NCBI GenBank assembly: GCA_041398565.1
Contig: JAWKUN010000005.1
Location: forward strand, 124,001-188,000
Direction: 5' to 3'
DNA from: DATGPD01 sp041398565
GTDB taxonomy: Bacteria > Planctomycetota > UBA1135 > UBA2386
DNA: 64,000 nt
Both the position numbers and the translations under genes were made by a program. Shown one piece after another: positions 26,066 through 34,086 of this stretch. Under the pieces are notes generated by a model. The model did not search any database, had not been told where the DNA came from, and worked only from the letters and a program-made list of their open reading frames with translations. Position 1 is the first letter of the stretch. The number at the start of each line of letters is the position of its first letter.

Positions 26066-27463
26066 ATGAGTCGAACGTCACGTCGCAGTATGGTCTGTGC
26101 TTTGGTCACACTGGGAACCCTCGCGCCCGTTGTGCGGACGCAGACGGTCGCAGCCGCGCCGCCCTCACGCCCACTTCACGACGTCTTCGTCGCCGTGCCG
26201 GGGGCATCGCCGGACGAGTTCATCGTTCAGTGGTGGACGAGCGTGGGATCTGTCGGGTCGTTCTCGCCGCAGAGGCCGGTGGCTTTCGGCTACGGCAGAG
26301 TCTGCGCCATCGTGCGCGACGACCGAGGTGGCGGCGACCTGTTCGTCGCGGCCACGATGCCCGCGGGGTCCAGCCAGAGTTCGGTGATCTACAGCTTCGT
26401 CAGCCCCTTCATCCGCACTGTCCGCCAAAACTATCTGCCCCCACGCGTCCGCTACGGCACGCCGCCCCCCGAGGTGATCACCGACTTCGAATACGAGCCT
26501 CCGAACCCCTCCAACGCGAACCGCAGCACCAGCCTGGTGGTTGTCGGCCGGAACACCAGCAACGGCACCAACTGGCTGCGACGTGTGCCACTGGCCGGCG
26601 GCACCGCGAGCGAGGTGTCCTGGCCCGCGGGCGCGCAACGACCGCGACTGGCCATCGATCCCGCGGGCGGCGACATCTTCGTGGTCGACGAGCAGGGCTG
26701 GATGCGACAGTTCGGATGGTCCCTGAACCAGCTCGGCGTCGCGCGATCCGAGCCGCGCGTCGCCTTCAGCGATGTGATCTGGGACCACACTCCGGCGCGT
26801 CGCGATGCGCTCGTGGCTTCCGGCACCTACGGGACGGCCACGACCGGAGGCATGTTCCGGCTCACGCCCGGCGTCGCCGCTGCGGTCCAGGTCTCCGTGT
26901 TGCCTACCGCCATCATCGGGGCGAACGTCGATGCCGATGGGGACGGCTACTGCCTGGCCACGGCCGGCAGGAACCGCGCCGAACTGTGGTTCTGGGACAA
27001 CGCTTCCGGCGCCCTGCTGCCGACCTCGATGCCGGTCGCCGACTACCAGGCGATGGCGTGGGCCGGGCGATGCTCGGTCGAGACCATCGCCAGGACGCCT
27101 GGGACCCCGGTTCTTTCCCGCGTCGCCCCGCCGTTCGTCGGCGATCCGGGCCTCGCCTACACTCTGCAAGTGCCGAACGGAGTCGTCCTGGGTCCCACCG
27201 CGCTCCTGTTCGCGACCGACTGGATCGAGAACGGGCCGTTCCTGGCGCCGAGTGCACAACTCGTCGTCGACCCGGCTGGAGTCGTCGCGACGCTCCCGGT
27301 GGCAGCTCGGGCACCGTCCAGCGTGTTCGTACCGTTGCCCCTGAGGCCCTACGCCGACGGCACACGTCTCGTGACGCAGTTCGTGTCGCTCGACCTCGCC
27401 AGCAACCGATTGCTCGCCTCCTCGGCCAGCAACTTCGCCGTCGGGCGTCGTCCCGTCGACTAG
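26066..27463 (+). CDS. Secreted beta-propeller-like protein
   Basis: 465 residues, with ATG 26066 preceded by GGAGAG. The N-terminus (MSRTSRRSMVCALVTLGTLAPVVRTQ) is a signal peptide. The body has propeller-like strands (DVFVAVPGASPDEFIVQWW, PRLAIDPAGGDIFVVDEQGWM, LVASGTYGTATTGGMFRLTPG) but no named family was recognised. The C-terminal ~110 residues (from RVAPPFVGDPGLAYTLQVP) look like a distant relative of the terminal domain at 16777 and 49702, without cysteines. Probably exported; role unknown. Confidence 0.65.
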   Translation: MSRTSRRSMVCALVTLGTLAPVVRTQTVAAAPPSRPLHDVFVAVPGASPDEFIVQWWTSVGSVGSFSPQRPVAFGYGRVCAIVRDDRGGGDLFVAATMPAGSSQSSVIYSFVSPFIRTVRQNYLPPRVRYGTPPPEVITDFEYEPPNPSNANRSTSLVVVGRNTSNGTNWLRRVPLAGGTASEVSWPAGAQRPRLAIDPAGGDIFVVDEQGWMRQFGWSLNQLGVARSEPRVAFSDVIWDHTPARRDALVASGTYGTATTGGMFRLTPGVAAAVQVSVLPTAIIGANVDADGDGYCLATAGRNRAELWFWDNASGALLPTSMPVADYQAMAWAGRCSVETIARTPGTPVLSRVAPPFVGDPGLAYTLQVPNGVVLGPTALLFATDWIENGPFLAPSAQLVVDPAGVVATLPVAARAPSSVFVPLPLRPYADGTRLVTQFVSLDLASNRLLASSASNFAVGRRPVD

Positions 27464-27506
27464 TCCGTTTCTGCTGCGGGTGACGTTCCGACGCGGACTC
27501 CTGGTC

Positions 27507-27512
27507 TAGGAT
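27507..27512 (+). promoter_or_regulatory. -10 hexamer for leaderless metG
   Basis: TAGGAT, 6 nt before the metG ATG at 27519; the transcript would start at or next to the start codon. No Shine-Dalgarno. Confidence 0.5.
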
Positions 27513-27518
27513 CCGCGT

Positions 27519-29600
27519 ATGCCTGCCAAGGTCATCGTCACCAGCGCCCTGCCCTACGCCAACGGCCCGATCCACTTCGGCCACGTCGTGGGCGCCTATC
27601 TGCCGGCGGACATCTACGTTCGCTTCCGCCGGCTGCGGGGCGACGACGTCCACTTCGTCAGCGGCACCGACGAGCACGGCGTGGCCATCACGCTCAAGGC
27701 CGAGCAGGAGAAAGTGCCCTACGAGGCTTACGTCGATCGCTGGCAGAAGGAGATCGCCCGCGTGCTGCGGGGAGTCGGCATCGAGTTCGACATCTTCTCG
27801 GGCACGGCGCACCATCGCAATCCGCACCACCGGCCCCTGGCGCAGCAGTTCTTCTCGGATCTCCTGGCCAACGGCTACCTGGCGACCCGCACCGAGGACC
27901 AGTTCTTCAACGAGAGCCTCGGGCGCTTCCTGCCCGACCGCTACGTGCAGGGCGAGTGCTACGTGTGCGGGTTCGCCAACGCCCGGGGCGACGAGTGCCC
28001 GAAGTGCGGCACCTGGCTCGACGCCAAACGCCTGCGCAACCCCACCTGCACCCTCGACGGCAGCACCCCCGTCCTGCGCGCGAGCACCCACTGGTACCTC
28101 GACCTACCCAAGATCCGCGACGAGTGGCTGCAGGGGTGGTTCGAGGGCAAGGGCGACGTCTGGAAGGTGAACGTGCGCAACTTCGTCGAGCGCGCGCTCG
28201 CCGACATGCCGGCGCGAGCGATCACCCGCGACCTGCCCTGGGGCGTGCCGGTGCCGCTGCCGGACGCGCAGGGCAAGGTGCTCTACGTGTGGTTCGACGC
28301 GCCGATCGGCTACCTGTCCATCAGCAAGCAGTACTTCAGCGACAAGGGCGACCCGGCTGCCTTCGAGCAATGGTGGCAGGACCCCGCGACCGAGCTCTAC
28401 CACTTCATCGGCAAGGACAACATCACGTTCCACGTGCTCACGTTCCCGTCGATGCTCTGGGGGACGAAACGCGGCTGGATCGTGCCCAGCAACGTTCCGG
28501 CCAACGAGTTCTTCAACCTCGAGGGACGCAAGTTCAACACCAGCGCGGGGTGGTACGTCGACCCGGACGCGATCAAGGACGTGCCGGTGGACGGCGTCCG
28601 CTACGCGCTCACCACGATGATGCCGGAGACCGCCGACTCCGACTTCACCTGGCGCGACTTCCAGGCTCGCGTCAACGACGAGTTGGCCGACAACCTGGGC
28701 AACCTGGTGGCGCGCACCGCCCGCTTCGTGCAACGCTTCTTCGCCGACGCGCTGCCGGCGCGGGCGCCGGCCCGGACCGAGGACGAGGCACTCCTCGCCT
28801 CGGCCACCAAGGCCGCCGGCGACATGGCGGATCTGTACGGATCGTTCCAGTTCCGGCGCGCAGCAGCCCGTCTGATGCAGTTGTCGGCCGAGGGCAACAA
28901 GTTCTACGACGAGATGCAGCCGTGGGTCACGCGCACCAGCGCGCCCGAGAGCTGCACGCGGACCCTACGTACCTGCCTCGAGCTGATCCGCTCCCTGGCG
29001 ATCCTCGGCCAGCCGATCCTGCCCGCGACTTCGCAGACGCTGCTGCAGGCGCTCGGTGTGGCGGCCCCGCGCTGGCAGGACGCCGGCGGTGAACGGCTGG
29101 CGGAAGGGCCGATCAAGCTGCCGCCGCTGCCCGTCCTGTTCCCGAAGGTCCCGGACGAGATGATCGCTGCCCAATCGGCCGCCCTCGACCAGCTGCGCGC
29201 ACGCCTCGACGTCGGTGGCAAGGCCGCAACGTCGGCGCCGGCGGCTGCCGACAACGGCATCGAACCGCTGGCCGCCGGCATCGAGTTCGACACCTTCGCC
29301 GCCACCGACCTGCGCGTGGCCACGGTCGTCCAGGCCGAGCGCCACAAGAAGGCGGACAAGCTCCTGGTCCTGCAGTGCGATCTCGGCTTCGAAACGCGCA
29401 CCGTCGTCGCCGGGGTCGCGGAGAGCTATCGACCCGAGGAGCTGGTCGACCGCAAGGTGATTCTCGTGGCCAACCTGGCGCCACGCACCCTGCGGGGGGT
29501 GGAGAGTCGCGGCATGCTCCTCGCCGCCCACGACGCCGACGGCAAGCCTCGCTTCATCGCGCCCGACCCGACGTCCCCGAACGGCACCCGCGTGCGCTGA
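27519..29600 (+). CDS. metG: Methionyl-tRNA synthetase
   Basis: 693 residues, full-length dimeric type. The HIGH motif is PIHFGH (residues 17-22), the zinc knuckle CYVCGFANARGDECPKCG is at about 147-164, and WFDAPIGYLS and HFIGKDNITFHVLTFPSML are in the catalytic core. The usual KMSKS loop is replaced by GRKFNTSAGW at about residue 339, a variant of the KxSTS type seen in some MetRS. After the anticodon-binding helical domain, residues about 590-693 form a C-terminal tRNA-binding domain (DLRVATVVQAERHKKADKLLVLQCDLG). Single gene, probably leaderless. Confidence 0.96.
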   Translation: MPAKVIVTSALPYANGPIHFGHVVGAYLPADIYVRFRRLRGDDVHFVSGTDEHGVAITLKAEQEKVPYEAYVDRWQKEIARVLRGVGIEFDIFSGTAHHRNPHHRPLAQQFFSDLLANGYLATRTEDQFFNESLGRFLPDRYVQGECYVCGFANARGDECPKCGTWLDAKRLRNPTCTLDGSTPVLRASTHWYLDLPKIRDEWLQGWFEGKGDVWKVNVRNFVERALADMPARAITRDLPWGVPVPLPDAQGKVLYVWFDAPIGYLSISKQYFSDKGDPAAFEQWWQDPATELYHFIGKDNITFHVLTFPSMLWGTKRGWIVPSNVPANEFFNLEGRKFNTSAGWYVDPDAIKDVPVDGVRYALTTMMPETADSDFTWRDFQARVNDELADNLGNLVARTARFVQRFFADALPARAPARTEDEALLASATKAAGDMADLYGSFQFRRAAARLMQLSAEGNKFYDEMQPWVTRTSAPESCTRTLRTCLELIRSLAILGQPILPATSQTLLQALGVAAPRWQDAGGERLAEGPIKLPPLPVLFPKVPDEMIAAQSAALDQLRARLDVGGKAATSAPAAADNGIEPLAAGIEFDTFAATDLRVATVVQAERHKKADKLLVLQCDLGFETRTVVAGVAESYRPEELVDRKVILVANLAPRTLRGVESRGMLLAAHDADGKPRFIAPDPTSPNGTRVR

Positions 29601-29629
29601 CCCGCGTCCTGCCGCAGTCGGTACATGCC

Positions 29630-29654
29630 AGGGGGGCGGACGAGCCGCCCCCCT
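29630..29654 (+). terminator. metG terminator hairpin
   Basis: AGGGGGGCGG (29630-29639) and CCGCCCCCCT (29645-29654) form a perfect 10-bp stem with a 5-nt loop, 30 bp after the metG stop. A second small palindrome TTCCCCGGGGAA follows at 29666-29677. No T-tract. Confidence 0.6.
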
Positions 29655-29747
29655 AGGCTGGATGATTCCCCGGGGAACCACCCCACTGCCGAAGCAGTGT
29701 TGTGCAGCTCCAGTCGCCGCACGGGTGATCAGTAGCTCGAACTCGGC

Positions 29748-29840
29748 TCAGCGACGCGGCGCAGCCTTGCGAGCCTTCTTCTTGGTAGCCTTCTTGGCCT
29801 TCTTCTTGGTGGCCTTCTTAGCCTTCTTCTTCGCAGCCAT
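29748..29840 (-). CDS. 30-residue lysine-rich histone-H1-like peptide
   Basis: ATG 29840, preceded by AAGGA 9 nt upstream, encodes a 30-residue peptide made of near-identical units (AAKKKAKKA, TKKKAKKA, TKKKARKA) ending APRR. About half the residues are Lys/Arg. This resembles the lysine/alanine tails of bacterial H1-like nucleoid proteins (Hc1, HctB, AlgP-type), but only the tail is present. A longer in-frame extension upstream has no coding character. It probably binds DNA or RNA. It stands alone between metG and the HEAT gene. Confidence 0.65.
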   Translation of the reverse strand: MAAKKKAKKATKKKAKKATKKKARKAAPRR

Positions 29841-30247
29841 GACTGATGTCCTTGTTGGGTTGCCAGGAAGGCGCCCATGTGGACGCCTGACGCGCACGAG
29901 TAGGCACTCGACCTCGCGTCGCACATAAGATCGACACGAGTGCGCGCGCGATTCACCGAAATCTCGCACGCCAAGGGAGATAGCGCCGACCGACCGCAAC
30001 ACGTGTTTTGCGAAAACCCATTCGAGCCGCATGCATCCGGACTGCGACGCGAGCTTCGTCGCATGCGCGTGGCTGCGCGTGGCAACGACGGATGGTTGCT
30101 TTTTTCGCGCGATCACGGTCCGTCACGCAACGCTCGCGCACGACATCGCCGTCGTACACGACCTCCGACGGTGCATCGATGAGCGTTGCACACGTCGCGA
30201 TCGTCGTCGCGCCGCGCACTCGCTCGGTGCGCGACAGCGCGTCGTTC
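29841..30247. other. Intergenic region with lower GC
   Basis: 407 bp without a recognisable gene between two minus-strand genes, visibly richer in A/T than its surroundings. It should contain the promoter of the lysine-rich peptide. On the plus strand a hairpin followed by six Ts is at 30082-30105, although no plus-strand gene precedes it. Confidence 0.5.
30082..30105 (+). terminator. Hairpin plus T-tract with no annotated gene upstream
   Basis: GCAAC-GACGGATG-GTTGC followed by TTTTTT. This is the only stem with a T-tract noticed in the window. It would end a plus-strand transcript from 29850-30080, possibly a small RNA. Confidence 0.35.
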
Positions 30248-32200
30248 TCAACGACCCGTACCCTGTCCCATGCCTTCGAGGTGCGAACGCGCCGCGCGGC
30301 GGTTGGCTTCGTCCGGATCCGACGAAGCCATCGCTTCGAGAGCGCGCCGGGCTTGCGAGCCGGGCTCGGCGAAGCCGCTCAGACCGGGCAGGCATGCTCG
30401 ACGCACGGCCGGATCGGCGTCGTCGCGAGCCGTGCGCACCAGCGCGGCGCAGGCGGCAGGAGAACGGTGCTCTCCGAGTGCGCCGACGGCATCGGCACGC
30501 ACCTGCGACGAAGGGTCGGCCAGACCCCGGACGAGGACGGCCACGGCCGCGCTGGTATCGACCTTGCGAAGCGCGTTGTAGGCGGCCGCGCGAACCGTCT
30601 CGTCCACGTGCGTCGTCAAGCGCTCGGCGCACGGCAGGACGCGCTCGCCGCCGGCATTGCCGAGAGCATTCAGCCACAGATCCAAGCGCCCCTGGCGCTC
30701 GGCCTTGGCCTCGAAGCCGACCAGGGCGTCCATCGCGGTGGCGCCGCGCACGTCGACCCCCTCGGCACGCGGTGCCAAGGCCCCGAGCAGGAGCATCGCC
30801 ATGGCGTCGTCGCCGGCCAGCGTCGTGGCGCCACCGAGGTCGCCGATCACGTCGCCGAGCAGGCGCACCGTAGGCCGCGCCACCTGGAATGCGGCGATCG
30901 TCGCCGACGTCCGCACCGCCGCCGAGAGGTCCGCGTCGTGGCGCATGTCGGCGAGCGCCGCCTGCGCCGAGTCGCTGCCGGCGGCGCCGAGCGCCGAGAT
31001 CAACAGGTCGGCGAGTTCGGTCTCCATGCCGGCGCCCACGGCCTCGCGCAGCTGGCCAGGGGCCGCGCCATCGAGGCGGAGCTGCCAGATCACCGCCTGC
31101 CAGGCCCGGTCGACGGCCGCGGGATCGCGCGGATCCGCCGCCAACGACGCCTTGAGGTCGTCGACCAGGCTGGCCAGCGTCCTTCCCGCCAGGATCTGGC
31201 TCCAGCGCGCCCGCTCGTGCGCGTCGACGCTGCTGCTCAAGTCCTCGTCACAGCCAGCGGGAGCGTCCCAGCCTGTCTCGGTGTCCGCGTCGACCGCGCC
31301 TGCCGGCGCCTCGACACGGCTCTCGGTCAGCGCGAACGACAGCACCGTGTGCAGCTCGAGGCTCAGGCCGAGTGCGGCCATCTCCATGTGGGTGTGCTCG
31401 TCGACCTGCACGTCGCCCAGCCAACCGAGCCCACGGTCGAAGTTGGCGAGGGAGGCGCCGGTGAGGCGGTGCGGGTGCAGCTCCGGGCCGGCCAGCCGCG
31501 TGTAACGCAGCTTGCGACGCTCGACGCGAGTCTCGTCGCCGGCGGCAGTCAGCGTGAAGCGAGCCACCAGCAGGCCGGCGGCGTCGTGGTCGTCGGCCTC
31601 CCATGTGCCCTGCGCGTCGGCGGGCACGGTGTGGACGTAGCTCGAGAACAGCCCGCGCAGGAAGTTGCGCTGCTCCGCGTCGAGTTCGCGCGCGAAGCGG
31701 TAACCGCGCACCTTCCCGTCGAAGCCGAGACGGACGTCGAAGGGCCGTTGCGCGGCGCGACCGAAGCCGCCCGTGTCACGGCCGGTGCCGCCGGCGAGCG
31801 CCGACAGGGCGAGACCACGGAACGCGACGCGCACCACCAGAGCGTCCTCGCCGCGCGCGGCGACCGCCACCTCGAGGCCGCCGTCGACGCGCAGGCCGGA
31901 CGGTTGGCGACCACCTTCCGGATGCGTCAAGACGTAGTCGTAGTGGCCGTGCAGGTCGTAGCCGAGCACGGTGCCCACCGCGGCGCCGTAGTAACCCGGG
32001 GCGTGATCGACGACCTGGCGCACCGGCACCTCCGTCGCCGCCGTCAGGGACCCGGTCGCGCGGGGCACCGACGTCTCGGCTCGGGGTGCGTCCTCGCCTG
32101 CCGCGGGCGGAAGGCACAGCAAGAGGCCGACGAGGGTGAGCGCGGTGGCGCCGAGGAAGCCGTAGGCGGCACGACGGAGAGTGGGGTGCGCGTGGTTCAT
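30248..32200 (-). CDS. Secreted vitellogenin-N-like/HEAT-repeat protein
   Basis: 650 residues. Signal peptide MNHAHPTLRRAAYGFLGATALTLVGLLLCLPPAAG. The N-terminal half is beta-rich, with YDLHGHYDYVLTHPEGGRQPSGLRVDGGLEVAV resembling the lipid-transport (vitellogenin N) beta-barrel. From about residue 390 the protein is a run of HEAT-like helical repeats, the last ones typical: VDETVRAAAYNALRKVD, SSQVRADAVGALGEHRSPAACAALVRTARDDADPAVRRACLPGL. The combination suggests an exported lipid- or protein-binding solenoid. GGTGAG lies upstream of ATG 32200. Confidence 0.75.
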   Translation of the reverse strand: MNHAHPTLRRAAYGFLGATALTLVGLLLCLPPAAGEDAPRAETSVPRATGSLTAATEVPVRQVVDHAPGYYGAAVGTVLGYDLHGHYDYVLTHPEGGRQPSGLRVDGGLEVAVAARGEDALVVRVAFRGLALSALAGGTGRDTGGFGRAAQRPFDVRLGFDGKVRGYRFARELDAEQRNFLRGLFSSYVHTVPADAQGTWEADDHDAAGLLVARFTLTAAGDETRVERRKLRYTRLAGPELHPHRLTGASLANFDRGLGWLGDVQVDEHTHMEMAALGLSLELHTVLSFALTESRVEAPAGAVDADTETGWDAPAGCDEDLSSSVDAHERARWSQILAGRTLASLVDDLKASLAADPRDPAAVDRAWQAVIWQLRLDGAAPGQLREAVGAGMETELADLLISALGAAGSDSAQAALADMRHDADLSAAVRTSATIAAFQVARPTVRLLGDVIGDLGGATTLAGDDAMAMLLLGALAPRAEGVDVRGATAMDALVGFEAKAERQGRLDLWLNALGNAGGERVLPCAERLTTHVDETVRAAAYNALRKVDTSAAVAVLVRGLADPSSQVRADAVGALGEHRSPAACAALVRTARDDADPAVRRACLPGLSGFAEPGSQARRALEAMASSDPDEANRRAARSHLEGMGQGTGR

Positions 32201-32297
32201 GGTGTTGTGCTCACCGGGCGCAGCGACAGGGCGGCGGCCACGTTCGCGAGAAACGCCGCGAGGCCGCCGGGTGCTGCCCGACGGCCTCGCGCGACGA

Positions 32298-32380
32298 CTG
32301 GAAGTGCTGCGGACAAATCGCGTTGCGCGCGAATCTGGCGGGTTCGTGTCCCGCCACATCGCGGGATTCGCGGCGCGCCC
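32298..32380. repeat. Dispersed intergenic repeat family 1, copy C (partial)
   Basis: CTGGAAGTGCTGCGGACAAATCGCGTTGCGCGCGAATCTGG...CCGCCACA resembles the first ~75 bp of copies A and B. It lies between two minus-strand genes. Confidence 0.35.
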
Positions 32381-32394
32381 GCCGGGCCGGCAGC

Positions 32395-33225
32395 TCACAC
32401 TGTGAGCAGGTCGTAGTTCACCCCGCCGAACGACCAGCTGGTGAGGGTCGTCTCGTAGACCCGACGCCAGAGGGCCTCGAGGAAGGCGACCAGGCGCAGG
32501 CTCATCGGCTGCAGGGTCAGGCCGCACGACGCCGACAGGCCGGTGAGGGCGTTGGCGGTCAGGCCGCAGGTCAGCCGCATCTCGGCGAACCGTCCCTGCA
32601 GCTCGACGCCGGCGCCGAAGCCGAAGACGCCGATCGACACGTAGGCGCGTGCCTGCACCGCGGTGCCACCCGAGAGCAGGAGCTGCGCCGAGGGCGCCGT
32701 GGTCGGCAGGATCGCCACGGCGCCCGCGTTCAGGGTGACGCCGGCGTTGGCGCCCAGGGTGAGGGTGAACGGTCCGACGCCGACGGGTGCCCGCACGTCG
32801 CTCGGGAAGAGGTTGTAGGTGCGCGGCGTGATCCCGCCGAGGTCGCCGGTCGTGGTGACCGAGCGATCCCACACGGTGAAGCCGGCGAGCTTGAGCCGCA
32901 GCCCCGCGCTGGCGCGCTGCTGGGTAAGGTTGAGTCGCGAGAACTGCGTGACGCTGTTGCTGGCGCTGGCGGTGAGCTCGACCGCGGTCAAGGAGTAGGT
33001 GAGGATGCTGCCGCGCACGTAGGCGCTCAACGACGCGTTGCCGCTGCGCGTCGTGGACAGGGTGTTGCTGGACTGGCTGGTGCTCACGCCGGCGTAGGCC
33101 GACGCCGAGCCGCCGAGCCAGGAGTTGCCGATCGACTTGTAGTAGCTGCCGGAACGGCTGGTCTGCGCGGAGAGGGCGGCGGCCAGGAGGGTGAGAGCCG
33201 CGACGGGACGGAGAGCGGTGAACAT
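32395..33225 (-). CDS. Secreted beta-rich protein of unknown family
   Basis: 276 residues; signal peptide MFTALRPVAALTLLAAALSAQ. The mature part is Ser/Thr/Ala/Gly-rich with alternating strands (SASNSVTQFSRLNLTQQRASAGLRLKLAGFTVWDRSVTTTG, FTLTLGANAGVTLNAGAVAI, AYVSIGVFGFGAGVELQGRF), suggesting a beta-sandwich or outer-membrane-type barrel. The C-terminus MSLRLVAFLEALWRRVYETTLTSWSFGG is more helical. No family recognised. Downstream on the same strand is the HEAT protein, 194 bp away. Confidence 0.65.
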   Translation of the reverse strand: MFTALRPVAALTLLAAALSAQTSRSGSYYKSIGNSWLGGSASAYAGVSTSQSSNTLSTTRSGNASLSAYVRGSILTYSLTAVELTASASNSVTQFSRLNLTQQRASAGLRLKLAGFTVWDRSVTTTGDLGGITPRTYNLFPSDVRAPVGVGPFTLTLGANAGVTLNAGAVAILPTTAPSAQLLLSGGTAVQARAYVSIGVFGFGAGVELQGRFAEMRLTCGLTANALTGLSASCGLTLQPMSLRLVAFLEALWRRVYETTLTSWSFGGVNYDLLTV

Positions 33226-33534
33226 GGGAGACACTCGTTTTCGTGATCTGTGTTTGGTTTCGAGGTGCGCTCGACGTGGCGCACACTCGTTGCAGCGCCG
33301 CCACCCGCGGGGCTGTTCGCGAAAAGAGGGCTCGGCCGTCGACGGGCAGACCGAAGGCCGCGGCCTGGCGAACGCCCGAGACACGCAGGAGGCGAGAAGC
33401 AGAAGGAAAGTCGCCCCCGGCTGCCCCCATGCGCGCCTGTCCGGCATCTTCCCTGGTGTGCGCCGCCCCACCCCTTCTCTCCGGCCCGCGCGGCTGCCGA
33501 TCCCACCCGCGGGCACCACGACCGGAGGTCGCCG
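33226..33534. other. Divergent intergenic region
   Basis: 309 bp between the secreted beta-rich protein (minus) and an ECF sigma factor (plus). Only a GGAGG Shine-Dalgarno for the GTG at 33535 stands out; no clear promoter was seen. Confidence 0.5.
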
Positions 33535-34086
33535 GTGAACGAGCCGAGCGCGACGCAGGCCACCGGCGCCGACGGGGCGCGGGCGTCCGAACGCCCATCG
33601 CCCGAGCTCCCTCGTCTCGAGGCGGCCGGGCGGCGCGTCCACCGCTACCTGCGCTGCCTGCGCTGCCCGCGCGACGTGGCGCCGGACCTGGTACAGGAGA
33701 CGCTGCTGGCAGCCTTGCGCACGTGGCGCGAGTCGGCGCCACCCCTACCGTGGCTGTTGACCACGGCGCGCAACCTGTGGTTCGCGCGCTGCCGGAACCA
33801 GCGCCGCACGCTGTCCCTCGAACAGGTGGAAGCTCTGCACGCGCAAGCCGTGCGCGAGCTCGGCGACGACGGAGGCGACGAGCGCGTGCGCGCGCTGCGC
33901 GCATGCCTGGCCAAGCTGCCGGCGCCGGCGCGACACACGCTGCAGCTCTACTACCGTGACGGCCTGACGCGCCGCCAGGTGGCCGAGCGGCTGGCACTGA
34001 GCGAAGAGGGCGTCAAGAGCAGGTTGGAGCGACTGAAGAAGGCGCTCGCCGCCTGCATGCACACATGGAGTGACCGAGATGCGTGA
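33535..34086 (+). CDS. ECF sigma factor
   Basis: 183 residues from GTG 33535 with a GGAGG Shine-Dalgarno 7 nt upstream. Region 2: RVHRYLRCLRCPRDVAPDLVQETLLAALRTWRES with a following PWLLTTARNLWFARCRNQRR. Region 4: LPAPARHTLQLYYRDGLTRRQVAERLALSEEGVKSRLERLKKALA, a clear helix-turn-helix. Unlike the other two sigma factors here it resembles classical ECF types. It overlaps the LRR membrane protein by 8 bp, which is the position normally held by an anti-sigma factor. Confidence 0.88.
   Translation: MNEPSATQATGADGARASERPSPELPRLEAAGRRVHRYLRCLRCPRDVAPDLVQETLLAALRTWRESAPPLPWLLTTARNLWFARCRNQRRTLSLEQVEALHAQAVRELGDDGGDERVRALRACLAKLPAPARHTLQLYYRDGLTRRQVAERLALSEEGVKSRLERLKKALAACMHTWSDRDA

Noticed and set aside
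30031..30873. A 280-codon plus-strand frame
   Set aside because: Mostly antisense to the HEAT-repeat gene; Arg/Pro-rich translation typical of GC-rich shadow frames.
30248..33997. A 1249-codon open frame on the minus strand
   Set aside because: Only the part from the signal peptide at 32200 is a protein. The upstream part is antisense to the ECF gene and overlaps the secreted protein at 32395 in another frame; its sequence is low-complexity Arg/Ala/Gly.
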